Shown one piece after another: positions 10,452 through 17,163 of a stretch of DNA of 36,289 bases. The notes under the pieces are model-generated. The model worked only from the letters and a program-made list of their open reading frames with translations. It ran no database searches and was not told where the DNA came from. Where the stretch lies: the NCBI GenBank assembly GCA_910585245.1, contig CAJUCO010000026.1, positions 1 to 36,289 on the forward strand. Direction: 5' to 3'. The DNA is from an uncultured Oscillibacter sp. (lineage in GTDB: Bacteria > Bacillota > Clostridia > Oscillospirales > Oscillospiraceae). Position numbers and translations under genes: made by a program. How positions within the stretch are numbered: the stretch's first letter is position 1; each line of letters opens with the position of its first letter.

Positions 10452-12269
10452 TTACAAATAGTTTAGCGGGTTCTTGGCAACGCCGTTGTAGCGAACCTCG
10501 AAGTGGCAGTGGTTGCCGGTGGAGTTTCCTGTGGAGCCGGCCCGGGCAATCTGCTGGCCCTTATAGACCTTCATGCCCACTGAAACCGTCAGGCTGCTGT
10601 TGTGACCGTATCGGGTCACATAGCCGTTTCCGTGGTCAATCTGGACCAGGTAGCCGTATCCGCCCATCCACCCGGCGTAGGTGACCGTACCGCCATCTGC
10701 GGCATAGATCGGGGTCCGGTAGGGGACGGCGATATCAATTCCCTTGTGATTCGTGGAGCCGATGCCGCCGGGGGAACTGCGCCCGCCGAACCGAGAGCTG
10801 ATGCGCCCGGTGGTGGGCCAGCGGAAGGTGCCGGAGGCCGCCGTGATGGGCTTGGGCTTCGTGCCCCGGAGGCGGTGCTCCGTGACGGGCTGCTGAAGGG
10901 TGACAGAGGAGAGGACGGTGCGCTCCGCCTCTTCGCCGTTGACATATTTGACGTTGGCCACCGTGTCCGCCGCGCCGTACTGTCCGGCGGAGGTGACTCG
11001 ATAGTCGCCCACATAGATGTCCGGGCTGTCGGTGTATTCCACATCGAAGGCCACGCTGTCCACGTACCGCTCCTGCTGGACAACGGTCATGGTCAGGTAG
11101 GGCACGGAGGCGGACATGGTGAGGATTTCGCCGATTTGCAGCTTGTCGATGTTATAGCCGGGGTTCAGCGCCTCCAACTCCTTGGAGCTGAGGCCGTGGT
11201 CCTCGGCAATCTCGGACCAGGTATCCCCTTTGGCCACGGTGTAGGTGACCTCGGCGGTCTTGGTGCTGTACAGGGTCTCTGCCAAAAAGCCCAGGTTCAT
11301 CAGGCTGTCGGTGGCCACATACTCCTCCTTCACCTCCACATTTTCGGCAAAGGAGACGGAGATGGTGCCCTCGTTGGTGGCGGAGAGCTGCATCTGCTCC
11401 AGCAGCTGCTCCAGGGCTCCCTGGTACGGCGTTGCGCCGATGCGCTCCCCGTCCACATAGAGACAGTAGGCGGCGGTGACCATGCCCACCTCCTGGCTGA
11501 GGGCCTCTTCATAGACCTCTTTGTCCACCAGGTCCTGGCGGCGAAGCAGGCCGGGGGAATATTGAATCAGCGAGTCGTCAATGGTAAAACTCCGGCCCAA
11601 GGTCTGGGCGGTGACCTTTTCCAGCTCCGCCCGGGCCTCCTCAGCCTCCTCCTGATTGGCCAGGGAGGCCAAGACCTTCCCGTCATAGGTGATGGTGACG
11701 CCGTTGGTATAGGTGGAGAAGAACAACGCCACCGCCGCCACAACGCAGCCTCCCGCCAGGAAGATGGCGGGGTGGACCCGCCAGCGGCGCTTTTTCTGGG
11801 CGCTTTGGGCGCTCTTTTGCCGGGAGGCACTGTTTTTTTGCAGCACCCGCTCCTGGAGCAAACTCCCCCACATGGGAAGCAACCCCCAGAAAAACAGCAT
11901 CAGCTGAATGGGCAGCCGTTCCGACTCCGGAAAGCGGTGGGCCTTATTCTCCCGGACAATCCGCCGCCAGCGGCGGCGAAAGTGCAGCCGCTTCTGGGCA
12001 ATGGCCTGCCGGGGGGAAAGACTCTCCTGCCGCTCTTGAGGACGGGGCTTTCGAGCAGCGGCGTTCCGGCGCTCCCGATTGTGGGAACCGCTCCGGCGCT
12101 CCCGGCGCTCCGGCTTTCCCTCCTCCGGTTCCCAATCCCGGATGGAAGGGGGAAGATCCCACTCCCGCCAGGGGCTCCATCCCTCGGAGAAATCCTCCCG
12201 CTCTTTCGCGGCTTCGCTCTTTTTTTCTTGGCGTGGCGGCGTGGCCGTTTTCTTTCTGTCTTCGCTCAT
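10452..12269 (-). CDS. Membrane-anchored LysM/G5/M23 peptidoglycan peptidase
   Basis: A 605-residue cell-wall hydrolase or its regulator. The N-terminal 160 residues are charged, rich in R, E, K and P, and probably cytoplasmic, with a hydrophobic patch at 121-135. A membrane anchor follows at about 166-186, then an extracellular part: a LysM domain near 340-383 (VAKGDTWSEIAEDHG...LNPGYNIDKLQIGEIL), a G5 domain near 385-465, and a C-terminal M23 (LytM-type) domain. The zinc and catalytic residues are intact: H508 and D512 in HKGID, H556 in RYGHN, and H587 and H589 in HCHFEV. An active endopeptidase is therefore likely. The ATG at 12269 follows AAGGAGA. The gene has its own promoter at 12356-12384 and shares the terminator at 10399. 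Comparable LysM-G5-M23 proteins in Clostridia act in growth or sporulation. Confidence 0.93.
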   Translation of the reverse strand: MSEDRKKTATPPRQEKKSEAAKEREDFSEGWSPWREWDLPPSIRDWEPEEGKPERRERRSGSHNRERRNAAARKPRPQERQESLSPRQAIAQKRLHFRRRWRRIVRENKAHRFPESERLPIQLMLFFWGLLPMWGSLLQERVLQKNSASRQKSAQSAQKKRRWRVHPAIFLAGGCVVAAVALFFSTYTNGVTITYDGKVLASLANQEEAEEARAELEKVTAQTLGRSFTIDDSLIQYSPGLLRRQDLVDKEVYEEALSQEVGMVTAAYCLYVDGERIGATPYQGALEQLLEQMQLSATNEGTISVSFAENVEVKEEYVATDSLMNLGFLAETLYSTKTAEVTYTVAKGDTWSEIAEDHGLSSKELEALNPGYNIDKLQIGEILTMSASVPYLTMTVVQQERYVDSVAFDVEYTDSPDIYVGDYRVTSAGQYGAADTVANVKYVNGEEAERTVLSSVTLQQPVTEHRLRGTKPKPITAASGTFRWPTTGRISSRFGGRSSPGGIGSTNHKGIDIAVPYRTPIYAADGGTVTYAGWMGGYGYLVQIDHGNGYVTRYGHNSSLTVSVGMKVYKGQQIARAGSTGNSTGNHCHFEVRYNGVAKNPLNYL

Positions 12270-12355
12270 AGGGTCTCCTTATCGGCATCCCGGACGTTGT
12301 CCACAGGGAAACTGGCCGGGGCTCTCAAAAAAGTTACAATTTGTTACCAGCACTT

Positions 12356-12384
12356 ATCATACCGCTTTTTTCCCCTGCCGTCAA
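12356..12384 (-). promoter_or_regulatory. sigma-A promoter of the M23 peptidase gene
   Basis: Minus-strand TTGACG (12379-12384), 17-bp spacer, TATGAT (12356-12361). The predicted leader is about 80 nt. Confidence 0.7.
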
Positions 12385-12536
12385 GCCCTGGGAAGGACAA
12401 AAAAGCGGGGAGTTCCAGCAGCTTCCCCGTTCTTTCGACGGGAAAACGCCGGATCTCGCCTGACCAGTGTGCCACAGGGGAGCTGGAATTTGGTGACAGA
12501 ACCGTAAATTTTTATAAAACCGCTCCGAAATTTGGA

Positions 12537-12564
12537 TTGACCAGGGCGGGTAAAGGTGTATAAT
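12537..12564 (+). promoter_or_regulatory. sigma-A promoter of pta
   Basis: TTGACC (12537-12542), 16-bp spacer, perfect TATAAT (12559-12564). The predicted start near 12571 gives a leader of about 41 nt to the pta ATG. The 12270-12611 gap otherwise holds only the divergent M23 promoter. Confidence 0.8.
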
Positions 12565-12611
12565 GGAGTTATAGAATCCCAGCAAAGACTTGTACATTTG
12601 GAGGAAACGAT

Positions 12612-13592
12612 ATGTTTGAATTTCTGATCAAGAAGCTGAAAGCCCATCCCCGCAAGATCGTGTTCACCGAGGGCACCGATCCCCGCATTTTGGAAGCCGC
12701 CGCCCGGCTGCTCTCCGCCACGTTTTTGATGCCCGTGCTGGTGGGCAACCGGGAGGAAATCTTATCCGCCGCTGAGGAAGTGGGCTTCAACGTCAAGGGC
12801 GCGGAGATCCTGGACCCCGAGACCTTTGAGGACATGGACAAGATGGTGGCCGAGATGGTGGCCCTCCGCAAGGGCAAGATGACCGAGGATCAGTGCCGCG
12901 CCGTGCTGAAGCAGGGCAACTACTTTGGCACCATGCTGGTGAAAATGGGCTATGCCGACGCCCTGCTCGGCGGCGCTACCTACTCCACCGCAGACACCGT
13001 CCGTCCCGCCCTTCAACTTATCAAAACGAAGCCCGGGTGCAAGATCGTCTCCAGCTGCTTCATCCTGGTACGCCCCTCCGCCACAGGCGACCCCGACGTT
13101 TTCGCCATGGCGGACTGCGCCATCAATATCAAACCCTCTGAGGACGAGCTGGTGGAAATCGCCGTGGAGACCGTTCAGACGGCCCGGACCTTTGGTATCA
13201 ATCCCAAGGTGGCTTTCCTCAGTTACTCCACCCATGGCTCCGGCGCCGGCGAGGATGTGGATAAAATGCGCGTCGCCTGCGAGAAGGCCAAACTGAGTCT
13301 TCCCGGCGTAGTGGTAGACGGCGAGCTCCAGTTCGACGCGGCGGTCTCTCCCCGCGTGATGAAGACCAAGTGCCCCGACTCTCCCGTCCACGGGCAGGCC
13401 AACACCTTCATCTTCCCCGATATCAACGCCGGAAACATCGGCTATAAAATCTGCCAGCGCATGGGCTCCTTTGACGCCTACGGCCCCATCCTCCAGGGCC
13501 TCAACGCTCCCATCAACGACCTCTCTCGGGGCTGCAACGCCCAGGAGGTCTATTCCATGGCCATTATCACCGCAGGCCTTTGCGAGGACTGA
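12612..13592 (+). CDS. pta: Phosphate acetyltransferase
   Basis: Converts acetyl-CoA and phosphate to acetyl phosphate and CoA; with acetate kinase it makes ATP and acetate in fermentation. The 326-residue length matches the short (single-domain) bacterial Pta. Recognised family sequence includes the N-terminal KIVFTEGTDPRILEAA, the GGATYSTADTVRPALQLIKTKPG block, and the C-terminal ANTFIFPDINAGNIGYKICQ and LNAPINDLSRGC blocks. The ATG at 12612 follows TTGGAGGAAA. The gene stands alone with its own strong promoter and terminator; ackA is not adjacent. The related phosphate butyryltransferase is possible but the motifs fit Pta better. Confidence 0.95.
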   Translation: MFEFLIKKLKAHPRKIVFTEGTDPRILEAAARLLSATFLMPVLVGNREEILSAAEEVGFNVKGAEILDPETFEDMDKMVAEMVALRKGKMTEDQCRAVLKQGNYFGTMLVKMGYADALLGGATYSTADTVRPALQLIKTKPGCKIVSSCFILVRPSATGDPDVFAMADCAINIKPSEDELVEIAVETVQTARTFGINPKVAFLSYSTHGSGAGEDVDKMRVACEKAKLSLPGVVVDGELQFDAAVSPRVMKTKCPDSPVHGQANTFIFPDINAGNIGYKICQRMGSFDAYGPILQGLNAPINDLSRGCNAQEVYSMAIITAGLCED

Positions 13593-13613
13593 TCCCGGCT
13601 TTCCAGGCGCAAC

Positions 13614-13643
13614 AAACGGAGCGGCTTTTCGCCGCTCCGTTTT
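13614..13643 (+). terminator. Rho-independent terminator after pta
   Basis: A 10-bp stem, ACGGAGCGGC / GCCGCTCCGT, extended by A-T pairs, with loop TTTTC. It lies about 20 bases after the pta stop. Confidence 0.88.
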
Positions 13644-13713
13644 GACTATATGCTTAAAAAACCATCAAGATGGCGCCTCTGCCAGACAGGATAAAATCCC
13701 CCGGCACAGCGAA

Positions 13714-13750
13714 CCCCTCCGGAAGGCTTCTTCCGGAGGGGCTGTTTTTT
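13714..13750 (+). terminator. Second terminator between pta and cdd
   Basis: A 12-bp perfect stem, CCCCTCCGGAAG (13714-13725) / CTTCCGGAGGGG (13730-13741), followed on the plus strand by CTGTTTTTT. The T run is on the plus strand, so it backs up the pta terminator; on the minus strand the hairpin alone follows the cdd stop. Confidence 0.75.
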
Positions 13751-14150
13751 ACTCCTCTTTCAGCAGATACTCCGGCCCGAAACCGTGGGGCAACAGCTCC
13801 CGCAGGGTCAGGGCCAGTTCCTCCCCCTTGCCGTTGAGGCTGATGATCTCCATATCCGGGGCAAACTCGTAAAGCACCTGGCGGCAGACGGCGCAGGGGA
13901 CACAGAAATCCTCGCACCGGCCCGCCACCACGATGCGCACAAAGTCCCGGTGCCCCTCGCTGACGGCCTTGCCCACCGCCACGCGCTCGGCGCAAAGGGT
14001 GGGGGAATAGGCGGCGTTTTCCACGTTGCACCCGGTGAAGACCGTGCCGTCGGAGCACTCCAGGGCCGCGCCCACAGGGAAGTGAGAGTAGGGGACATAG
14101 GCCCGGTCCAGCATGGCCACGGCGGCGGCTTTCAGTTCTTCTCTTGTCAT
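13749..14150 (-). CDS. cdd: Cytidine deaminase
   Basis: Zinc enzyme that deaminates cytidine and deoxycytidine to uridine and deoxyuridine in pyrimidine salvage. It has 133 residues, the size of the homotetrameric class. The active site is complete: C53-A-E55 (TLCAERVAV), with E55 the proton shuttle, and P85-C86-x-x-C89 (PCAVCRQVLYEF). FxVGAAL and GCNVENAAYSP are typical substrate-loop sequences. AAGGAGG lies upstream of two possible starts; I chose ATG at 14150 because it gives the usual N-terminus (MTREEL), but an in-frame GTG at 14153 has better spacing (7 bases against 10). A TATAAT lies at 14178-14183 on the minus strand. It is separated from the upstream deacetylase gene by about 180 bases. 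Confidence 0.95.
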   Translation of the reverse strand: MTREELKAAAVAMLDRAYVPYSHFPVGAALECSDGTVFTGCNVENAAYSPTLCAERVAVGKAVSEGHRDFVRIVVAGRCEDFCVPCAVCRQVLYEFAPDMEIISLNGKGEELALTLRELLPHGFGPEYLLKEE

Positions 14151-14177
14151 CACACAATTTCCTCCTTGTCAGGATAG

Positions 14178-14183
14178 ATTATA
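14178..14183 (-). promoter_or_regulatory. Candidate -10 box of cdd
   Basis: Minus-strand perfect TATAAT, 28 bases upstream of the cdd start. No good -35 is present at 17 bases, only a TTGGCT that is too close (13 bases). Confidence 0.45.
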
Positions 14184-14293
14184 GACCGTGCGCAGGAGCC
14201 AAACCGCGCCTGAAGCGGCGGTTCCACGGGCCCCTTTTGTCACAGTATATGAAGATGAGAGACCCGGTCAGAGCTTGCAGACAGTCGCCTTCC

Positions 14294-14329
14294 AGCGGCC
14301 GGACAGAGGGCCGCTCTCCGGCGGCCGCT
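14294..14329 (-). terminator. Hairpin directly after the deacetylase gene
   Basis: An inverted repeat, AGCGGCC with matching GGCCGCT plus inner CCGGAGAG / CTCTGtCCGG pairing, starts right at the stop codon of the deacetylase gene. There is no T run, so it may stabilise the 3' end or be a weak terminator. Confidence 0.4.
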
Positions 14330-15526
14330 TCATTCCCAGCTCACCTCTCTTTTCGGGCGGACTGTCAGGTCGATGATGTCCTTGGCGTCGTAAAACTGCA
14401 AATAGCGGTCCCGGGAGTGGCGAAGCGTGGTGCCGTCCGGGTGGAGGCGATCGCAGATGACGGCGCTGATATCCTTTTTTATAAAGCTGAAGCTCTCCAC
14501 CCCTACGGAGCAGAAAACCCGGAAACCCTGGCTTTGTAAGTACTGGAAGGCGGGGCCTGTCAAGGTCCAATCGTTTCCATCCGGGCGCTCGCCGTGGGGG
14601 TAGAAAAGGATGGCGGTCTCCCCCACCAGGCTCCCCACCTCGTCCAGCCAGCGCTGGGTGTCCGCCTGAATGCGGGTCATATTCCCGTCCCCCAGGCGGA
14701 TGTGTCCCCAGGTGTGGCTGCCGAAGGTCCAGCCGGTGCGGCGAAGCTCCTCCACAATGGGTTGGACGGCCTCCCGCTCCTTCTGGCGGTTCGCCTCCTT
14801 GGCGTCGTCCCACTCCTTGGTGTCCGTCTGGGTGCGGTAACCCAGGATGCCCTCGTAGCCCGTCAGGCTCAAGCAGCCCTTGGCCCCAAAGGGGGAGAAA
14901 TCCGGGTGCTCCTCCACAAACTTATCCAGGATGGGAATGGCGTCCAAGTCCCGGCTAACCACCTCGTTGCCCTCCGGGTCCAGACCCCAGGAGGCAATCT
15001 TCAAATCCTCCCCTATGATGAGCTTATGGGCAAAGCCGTTTTCCAGCATATAGGGGTAGTAATTCGTGTCGTCGTAACTGAGAATCAGGGGCTTTTTCCC
15101 CTCGGGGAGGTAGAGGGGGTTGCGGACCATCTTTGGGCCCTCCTCTCCCTCCTCCTCGCTCCAAACATGGTTGATGTCCACCAGGACATAGCCCTTTTCA
15201 TAGACGCTTTGGAGAATTTTCCGGTATTCCTCCACGGTGACCATGAAGTCGTCCAAGCCGTTGGCCTGGTTGTCCCCGTCAAAGGCCAGCTCCGGATAGG
15301 CAATGACGGGGTGGAAAAACAGATGCTCCACCACTCCTGTCCAGGGGACATAGCCCTCCCGCTCCTCTGTGGGGTCCAAAATCTCATAGGGCTCCCGGAC
15401 AGGGGCGGGAGGCGGTTCCTCCTCCTCCACCGGAGGCGGGGGCGGTTCCTCCACAGGAGGGGCCGGAGGGGACGAGCAGGCGGTCAGCAGGGACAATAGC
15501 AGGGTGAGAAAAACTAATCGGCGCAT
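14330..15526 (-). CDS. Polysaccharide-deacetylase-like lipoprotein
   Basis: A 398-residue predicted lipoprotein: MRRLVFLTLLLSLLTAC has a lipobox with C17 as the lipid-modified cysteine, followed by a Pro/Glu-rich linker (residues about 18-50). The rest resembles the NodB-type polysaccharide deacetylase fold: an N-terminal HPVIAYPELAFDG strand, a DD pair in LILSYDDTNYYPYM, the metal motif HxxxH in TFGSHTWGHIRL, and ILFYPHGE. Enzymes of this fold remove acetyl groups from peptidoglycan or other surface glycans; the substrate here is unknown and the DD region departs somewhat from the standard TFDDG. The ATG at 15526 follows AAGGAA and gives a proper signal peptide, unlike the longer open frame. 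An extended -10 promoter lies at 15564-15569. It is probably surface-exposed. Confidence 0.85.
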   Translation of the reverse strand: MRRLVFLTLLLSLLTACSSPPAPPVEEPPPPPVEEEEPPPAPVREPYEILDPTEEREGYVPWTGVVEHLFFHPVIAYPELAFDGDNQANGLDDFMVTVEEYRKILQSVYEKGYVLVDINHVWSEEEGEEGPKMVRNPLYLPEGKKPLILSYDDTNYYPYMLENGFAHKLIIGEDLKIASWGLDPEGNEVVSRDLDAIPILDKFVEEHPDFSPFGAKGCLSLTGYEGILGYRTQTDTKEWDDAKEANRQKEREAVQPIVEELRRTGWTFGSHTWGHIRLGDGNMTRIQADTQRWLDEVGSLVGETAILFYPHGERPDGNDWTLTGPAFQYLQSQGFRVFCSVGVESFSFIKKDISAVICDRLHPDGTTLRHSRDRYLQFYDAKDIIDLTVRPKREVSWE

Positions 15527-15563
15527 GGCGTCGGTTCCTTTCTGTCGAAAAATCTGTATTCCC

Positions 15564-15572
15564 AGTATAACA
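15564..15572 (-). promoter_or_regulatory. Extended -10 promoter of the deacetylase gene
   Basis: Minus-strand TGTTATACT: an extended TGn motif joined to TATACT, about 38 bases upstream of the ATG at 15526. The -35 region is poor, as is common for extended -10 promoters. Confidence 0.5.
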
Positions 15573-15615
15573 GATTTCCTGGCAAAAAGGGGTAACAATT
15601 TTATGACAGTTTTTT

Positions 15616-15666
15616 GGAAAACGCCCCGGCAGTCCCCGGAGCGCACCCGCCTCTCCGGAGACCTGC
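15616..15666 (-). terminator. Possible terminator after spoVAE
   Basis: A minus-strand hairpin, GCAGGTCTCCGGAG / CTCCGGGGACTGC, followed by GGGGCGTTTTCC, about 95 bases after the spoVAE stop. The T run is short (four T), so strength is uncertain. Confidence 0.4.
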
Positions 15667-15760
15667 TCGCGTGAATGCGTTCTTCTTGGCCCTTATGGGC
15701 GTGACGGCGCCGTATCCGGACCCGCTCTTTTCCTCAGCGCCAAGTTGAATTTTGCTTCTT

Positions 15761-16117
15761 TCACCGCTTCGCGCTGGGCTTGAACACCGCCGCCATGACC
15801 GCGGCAAAGAAAACCGCCGCAGCTACGCCCCCTGCAGCGGCAGTCAGGCCCCCGGTGAGGACCCCCAGCCAGCCGTCTATATCCACCGCTTTCCGGACAC
15901 CTTTGGCCAGCAGGTGCCCAAAGCCCGTCAGAGGCACCGACGCCCCCGCGCCGCCCCACTGGGCCAGAGGCTCATACAGCCCCACGGCGCTGAGAATCAC
16001 CCCCGCCACCACGTAGCCTGTCAAAATCCGGGCCGGGGTCAGCTGGGTTTTGTCAATCAAAATTTGCCCGATGGCGCAGAGGATGCCGCCGCAGAGAAAC
16101 GCGTTGAGATATTCCAT
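15761..16117 (-). CDS. spoVAE: Stage V sporulation protein AE
   Basis: A 118-residue, very hydrophobic protein matching SpoVAE (SpoVAEb type). It is part of the SpoVA channel in the inner spore membrane that takes up dipicolinic acid during sporulation and releases it in germination. The N-terminus MEYLNAFLCGGILCAIGQILIDKTQLTPARILTGY is characteristic, and three to four membrane segments are visible. The ATG at 16117 follows GGGAGG at eight bases; the longer open frame starts in the leader hairpins. spoVAC and spoVAD usually flank this gene in an operon, but here it is solitary, and spoVAD is at 28885. The leader (16118-16240) contains a hairpin and two copies of CACGGGAAAG. I found no convincing sigma-G promoter. 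Confidence 0.88.
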   Translation of the reverse strand: MEYLNAFLCGGILCAIGQILIDKTQLTPARILTGYVVAGVILSAVGLYEPLAQWGGAGASVPLTGFGHLLAKGVRKAVDIDGWLGVLTGGLTAAAGGVAAAVFFAAVMAAVFKPSAKR

Positions 16118-16139
16118 CGTAAAAACCTCCCTTTTTCGG

Positions 16140-16195
16140 TAGGCTTTCCCGTGAAGAGGCCGTTTATGCGCCTCCGGTTGCACTTTCCCGTGCAA
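16140..16195 (-). repeat. Direct repeat and hairpin in the spoVAE leader
   Basis: CACGGGAAAG occurs twice on the minus strand in the spoVAE leader (near 16147-16156 and 16181-16190). The upstream copy sits in a TTGCAC/GTGCAA stem. Possible RNA structure; function unknown. Confidence 0.4.
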
Positions 16196-16231
16196 CTCTC
16201 CCGAGGCGGCGGGCGGTCATGGGCTAGTCAA

Positions 16232-16255
16232 CTCCGTTACACTTTTTTACGGAGG
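16232..16255 (+). promoter_or_regulatory. Hairpin that covers the ribosome binding site of the tail-like gene
   Basis: CTCCGT (16232-16237) can pair with ACGGAG (16249-16254), hiding most of the GGAGG that serves the ATG at 16264. The intervening loop is T-rich. It could limit translation unless the stem is opened. Confidence 0.45.
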
Positions 16256-16263
16256 ATTTACAC

Positions 16264-17073
16264 ATGAACAAAACCACCAACTACAACCTCACGCAATGGG
16301 ACCTCTCCGACCCTGTGGTCATGGCCGACTTCAACCGGGACAATCTGCTCATCGACACCGCCTTGGCCGGACTGGGGGGCCTCATCAACCGCAAGGACAG
16401 CGCGCAATCCGCTGCCCTCGCCGCCGCTCAGGAAACTCTGCGGCAGGCGGACGCCGCCCTGGACGGAAAGATTACCGCCCTGGACACCAAACAAACCACC
16501 GCCATTACCACCGCCCGGCGGGATCTCAACAACGCCATCAACACGGCCAAAAGCGGCCTGGAGAGCAAGCTCTCCGCCCTGGACACCAAAACGGCCAAAG
16601 CTCTGAGCGACGCGAAAGCCCTTCTGGAGGCAGAGGACCAGCGGCTGAACGGGCGCAAGCTCCAGCTGGACAAATTTGTCATTCCCTATGAGTCTAAAAA
16701 CTACGCCACCAAGTACGCCTACCCCCTCCCCGCCGATCTGGTGATGAAGGACTGCGCCGCGGTCTTTCTCTTCTTCACCCCCAATACGGAGAGCGCCATG
16801 GGGCCGGGAGACAACATCAAATCCACCGACTTCCCCGTCCCCAGCGGCACCCACGCGCAGTTCGGGCTGCTTCGTGCTCTGGGTTCCGGCTGGGCGGTGG
16901 GCTTTCCCATGGGTTATGGGCAGTTGCCTGTCAGCATGATCTCCCCCAGTTACTCCAGCCGCCCCTTTGCCGTGTCCAGGGTATCCTGGGCGGACTTCAC
17001 CCAGTTTTGCGTCGAGCCGGTATCCGGGTCTGAGAAGCCCAAGGGGATTTTGACTGTTCACGTGCTTCGATAA
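16264..17073 (+). CDS. Phage-tail-like protein, orphan
   Basis: A 269-residue protein whose first 40 residues (MNKTTNYNLTQWDLSDPVVM, then ADFNRDNLLIDTAL) match a pattern I associate with tail or base-plate proteins of Firmicutes prophages. Residues about 43-130 form an alanine- and lysine-rich helical region with heptad-like spacing (repeated ALDGKITALDTKQT and KLSALDTKTAK units), likely a trimeric coiled coil. The C-terminal 135 residues are beta-rich with no family I recognise. No other phage gene is nearby, so it may be a relic or a domesticated fibre. The ATG follows GGAGG, which lies in a hairpin (16232-16254). It converges on the SLH-protein gene and shares the terminator at 17084-17109. 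No signal peptide is visible. Confidence 0.65.
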   Translation: MNKTTNYNLTQWDLSDPVVMADFNRDNLLIDTALAGLGGLINRKDSAQSAALAAAQETLRQADAALDGKITALDTKQTTAITTARRDLNNAINTAKSGLESKLSALDTKTAKALSDAKALLEAEDQRLNGRKLQLDKFVIPYESKNYATKYAYPLPADLVMKDCAAVFLFFTPNTESAMGPGDNIKSTDFPVPSGTHAQFGLLRALGSGWAVGFPMGYGQLPVSMISPSYSSRPFAVSRVSWADFTQFCVEPVSGSEKPKGILTVHVLR

Positions 17074-17079
17074 GGACGA

Positions 17080-17112
17080 AAAAAGCCCCGGCGCTTGCGC
17101 GCCGGGGCTCTT
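17080..17112. terminator. Bidirectional terminator, tail-like gene and SLH-protein gene
   Basis: An 11-bp perfect stem, AGCCCCGGCGC (17084-17094) / GCGCCGGGGCT (17099-17109). On the minus strand a T run (GCTTTTTTCG) follows, making it the SLH gene terminator; on the plus side the tail is only CTTTG. Confidence 0.85.
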
Positions 17113-17163
17113 TGCGTGGTTTTTTTGAAATCCGGAGGAATCAGAACCTCTGAGAGAAACTGA

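Noticed and set aside
10602..12563. A 653-codon plus-strand frame over the M23 peptidase gene
   Set aside because: Antisense shadow; the minus-strand protein has complete LysM, G5 and M23 motifs.
16118..16263. A c-di-GMP or other known riboswitch in the spoVAE / tail-like gene gap
   Set aside because: I looked for the conserved cores of several riboswitch classes and found none; only generic hairpins and a short repeat are present.
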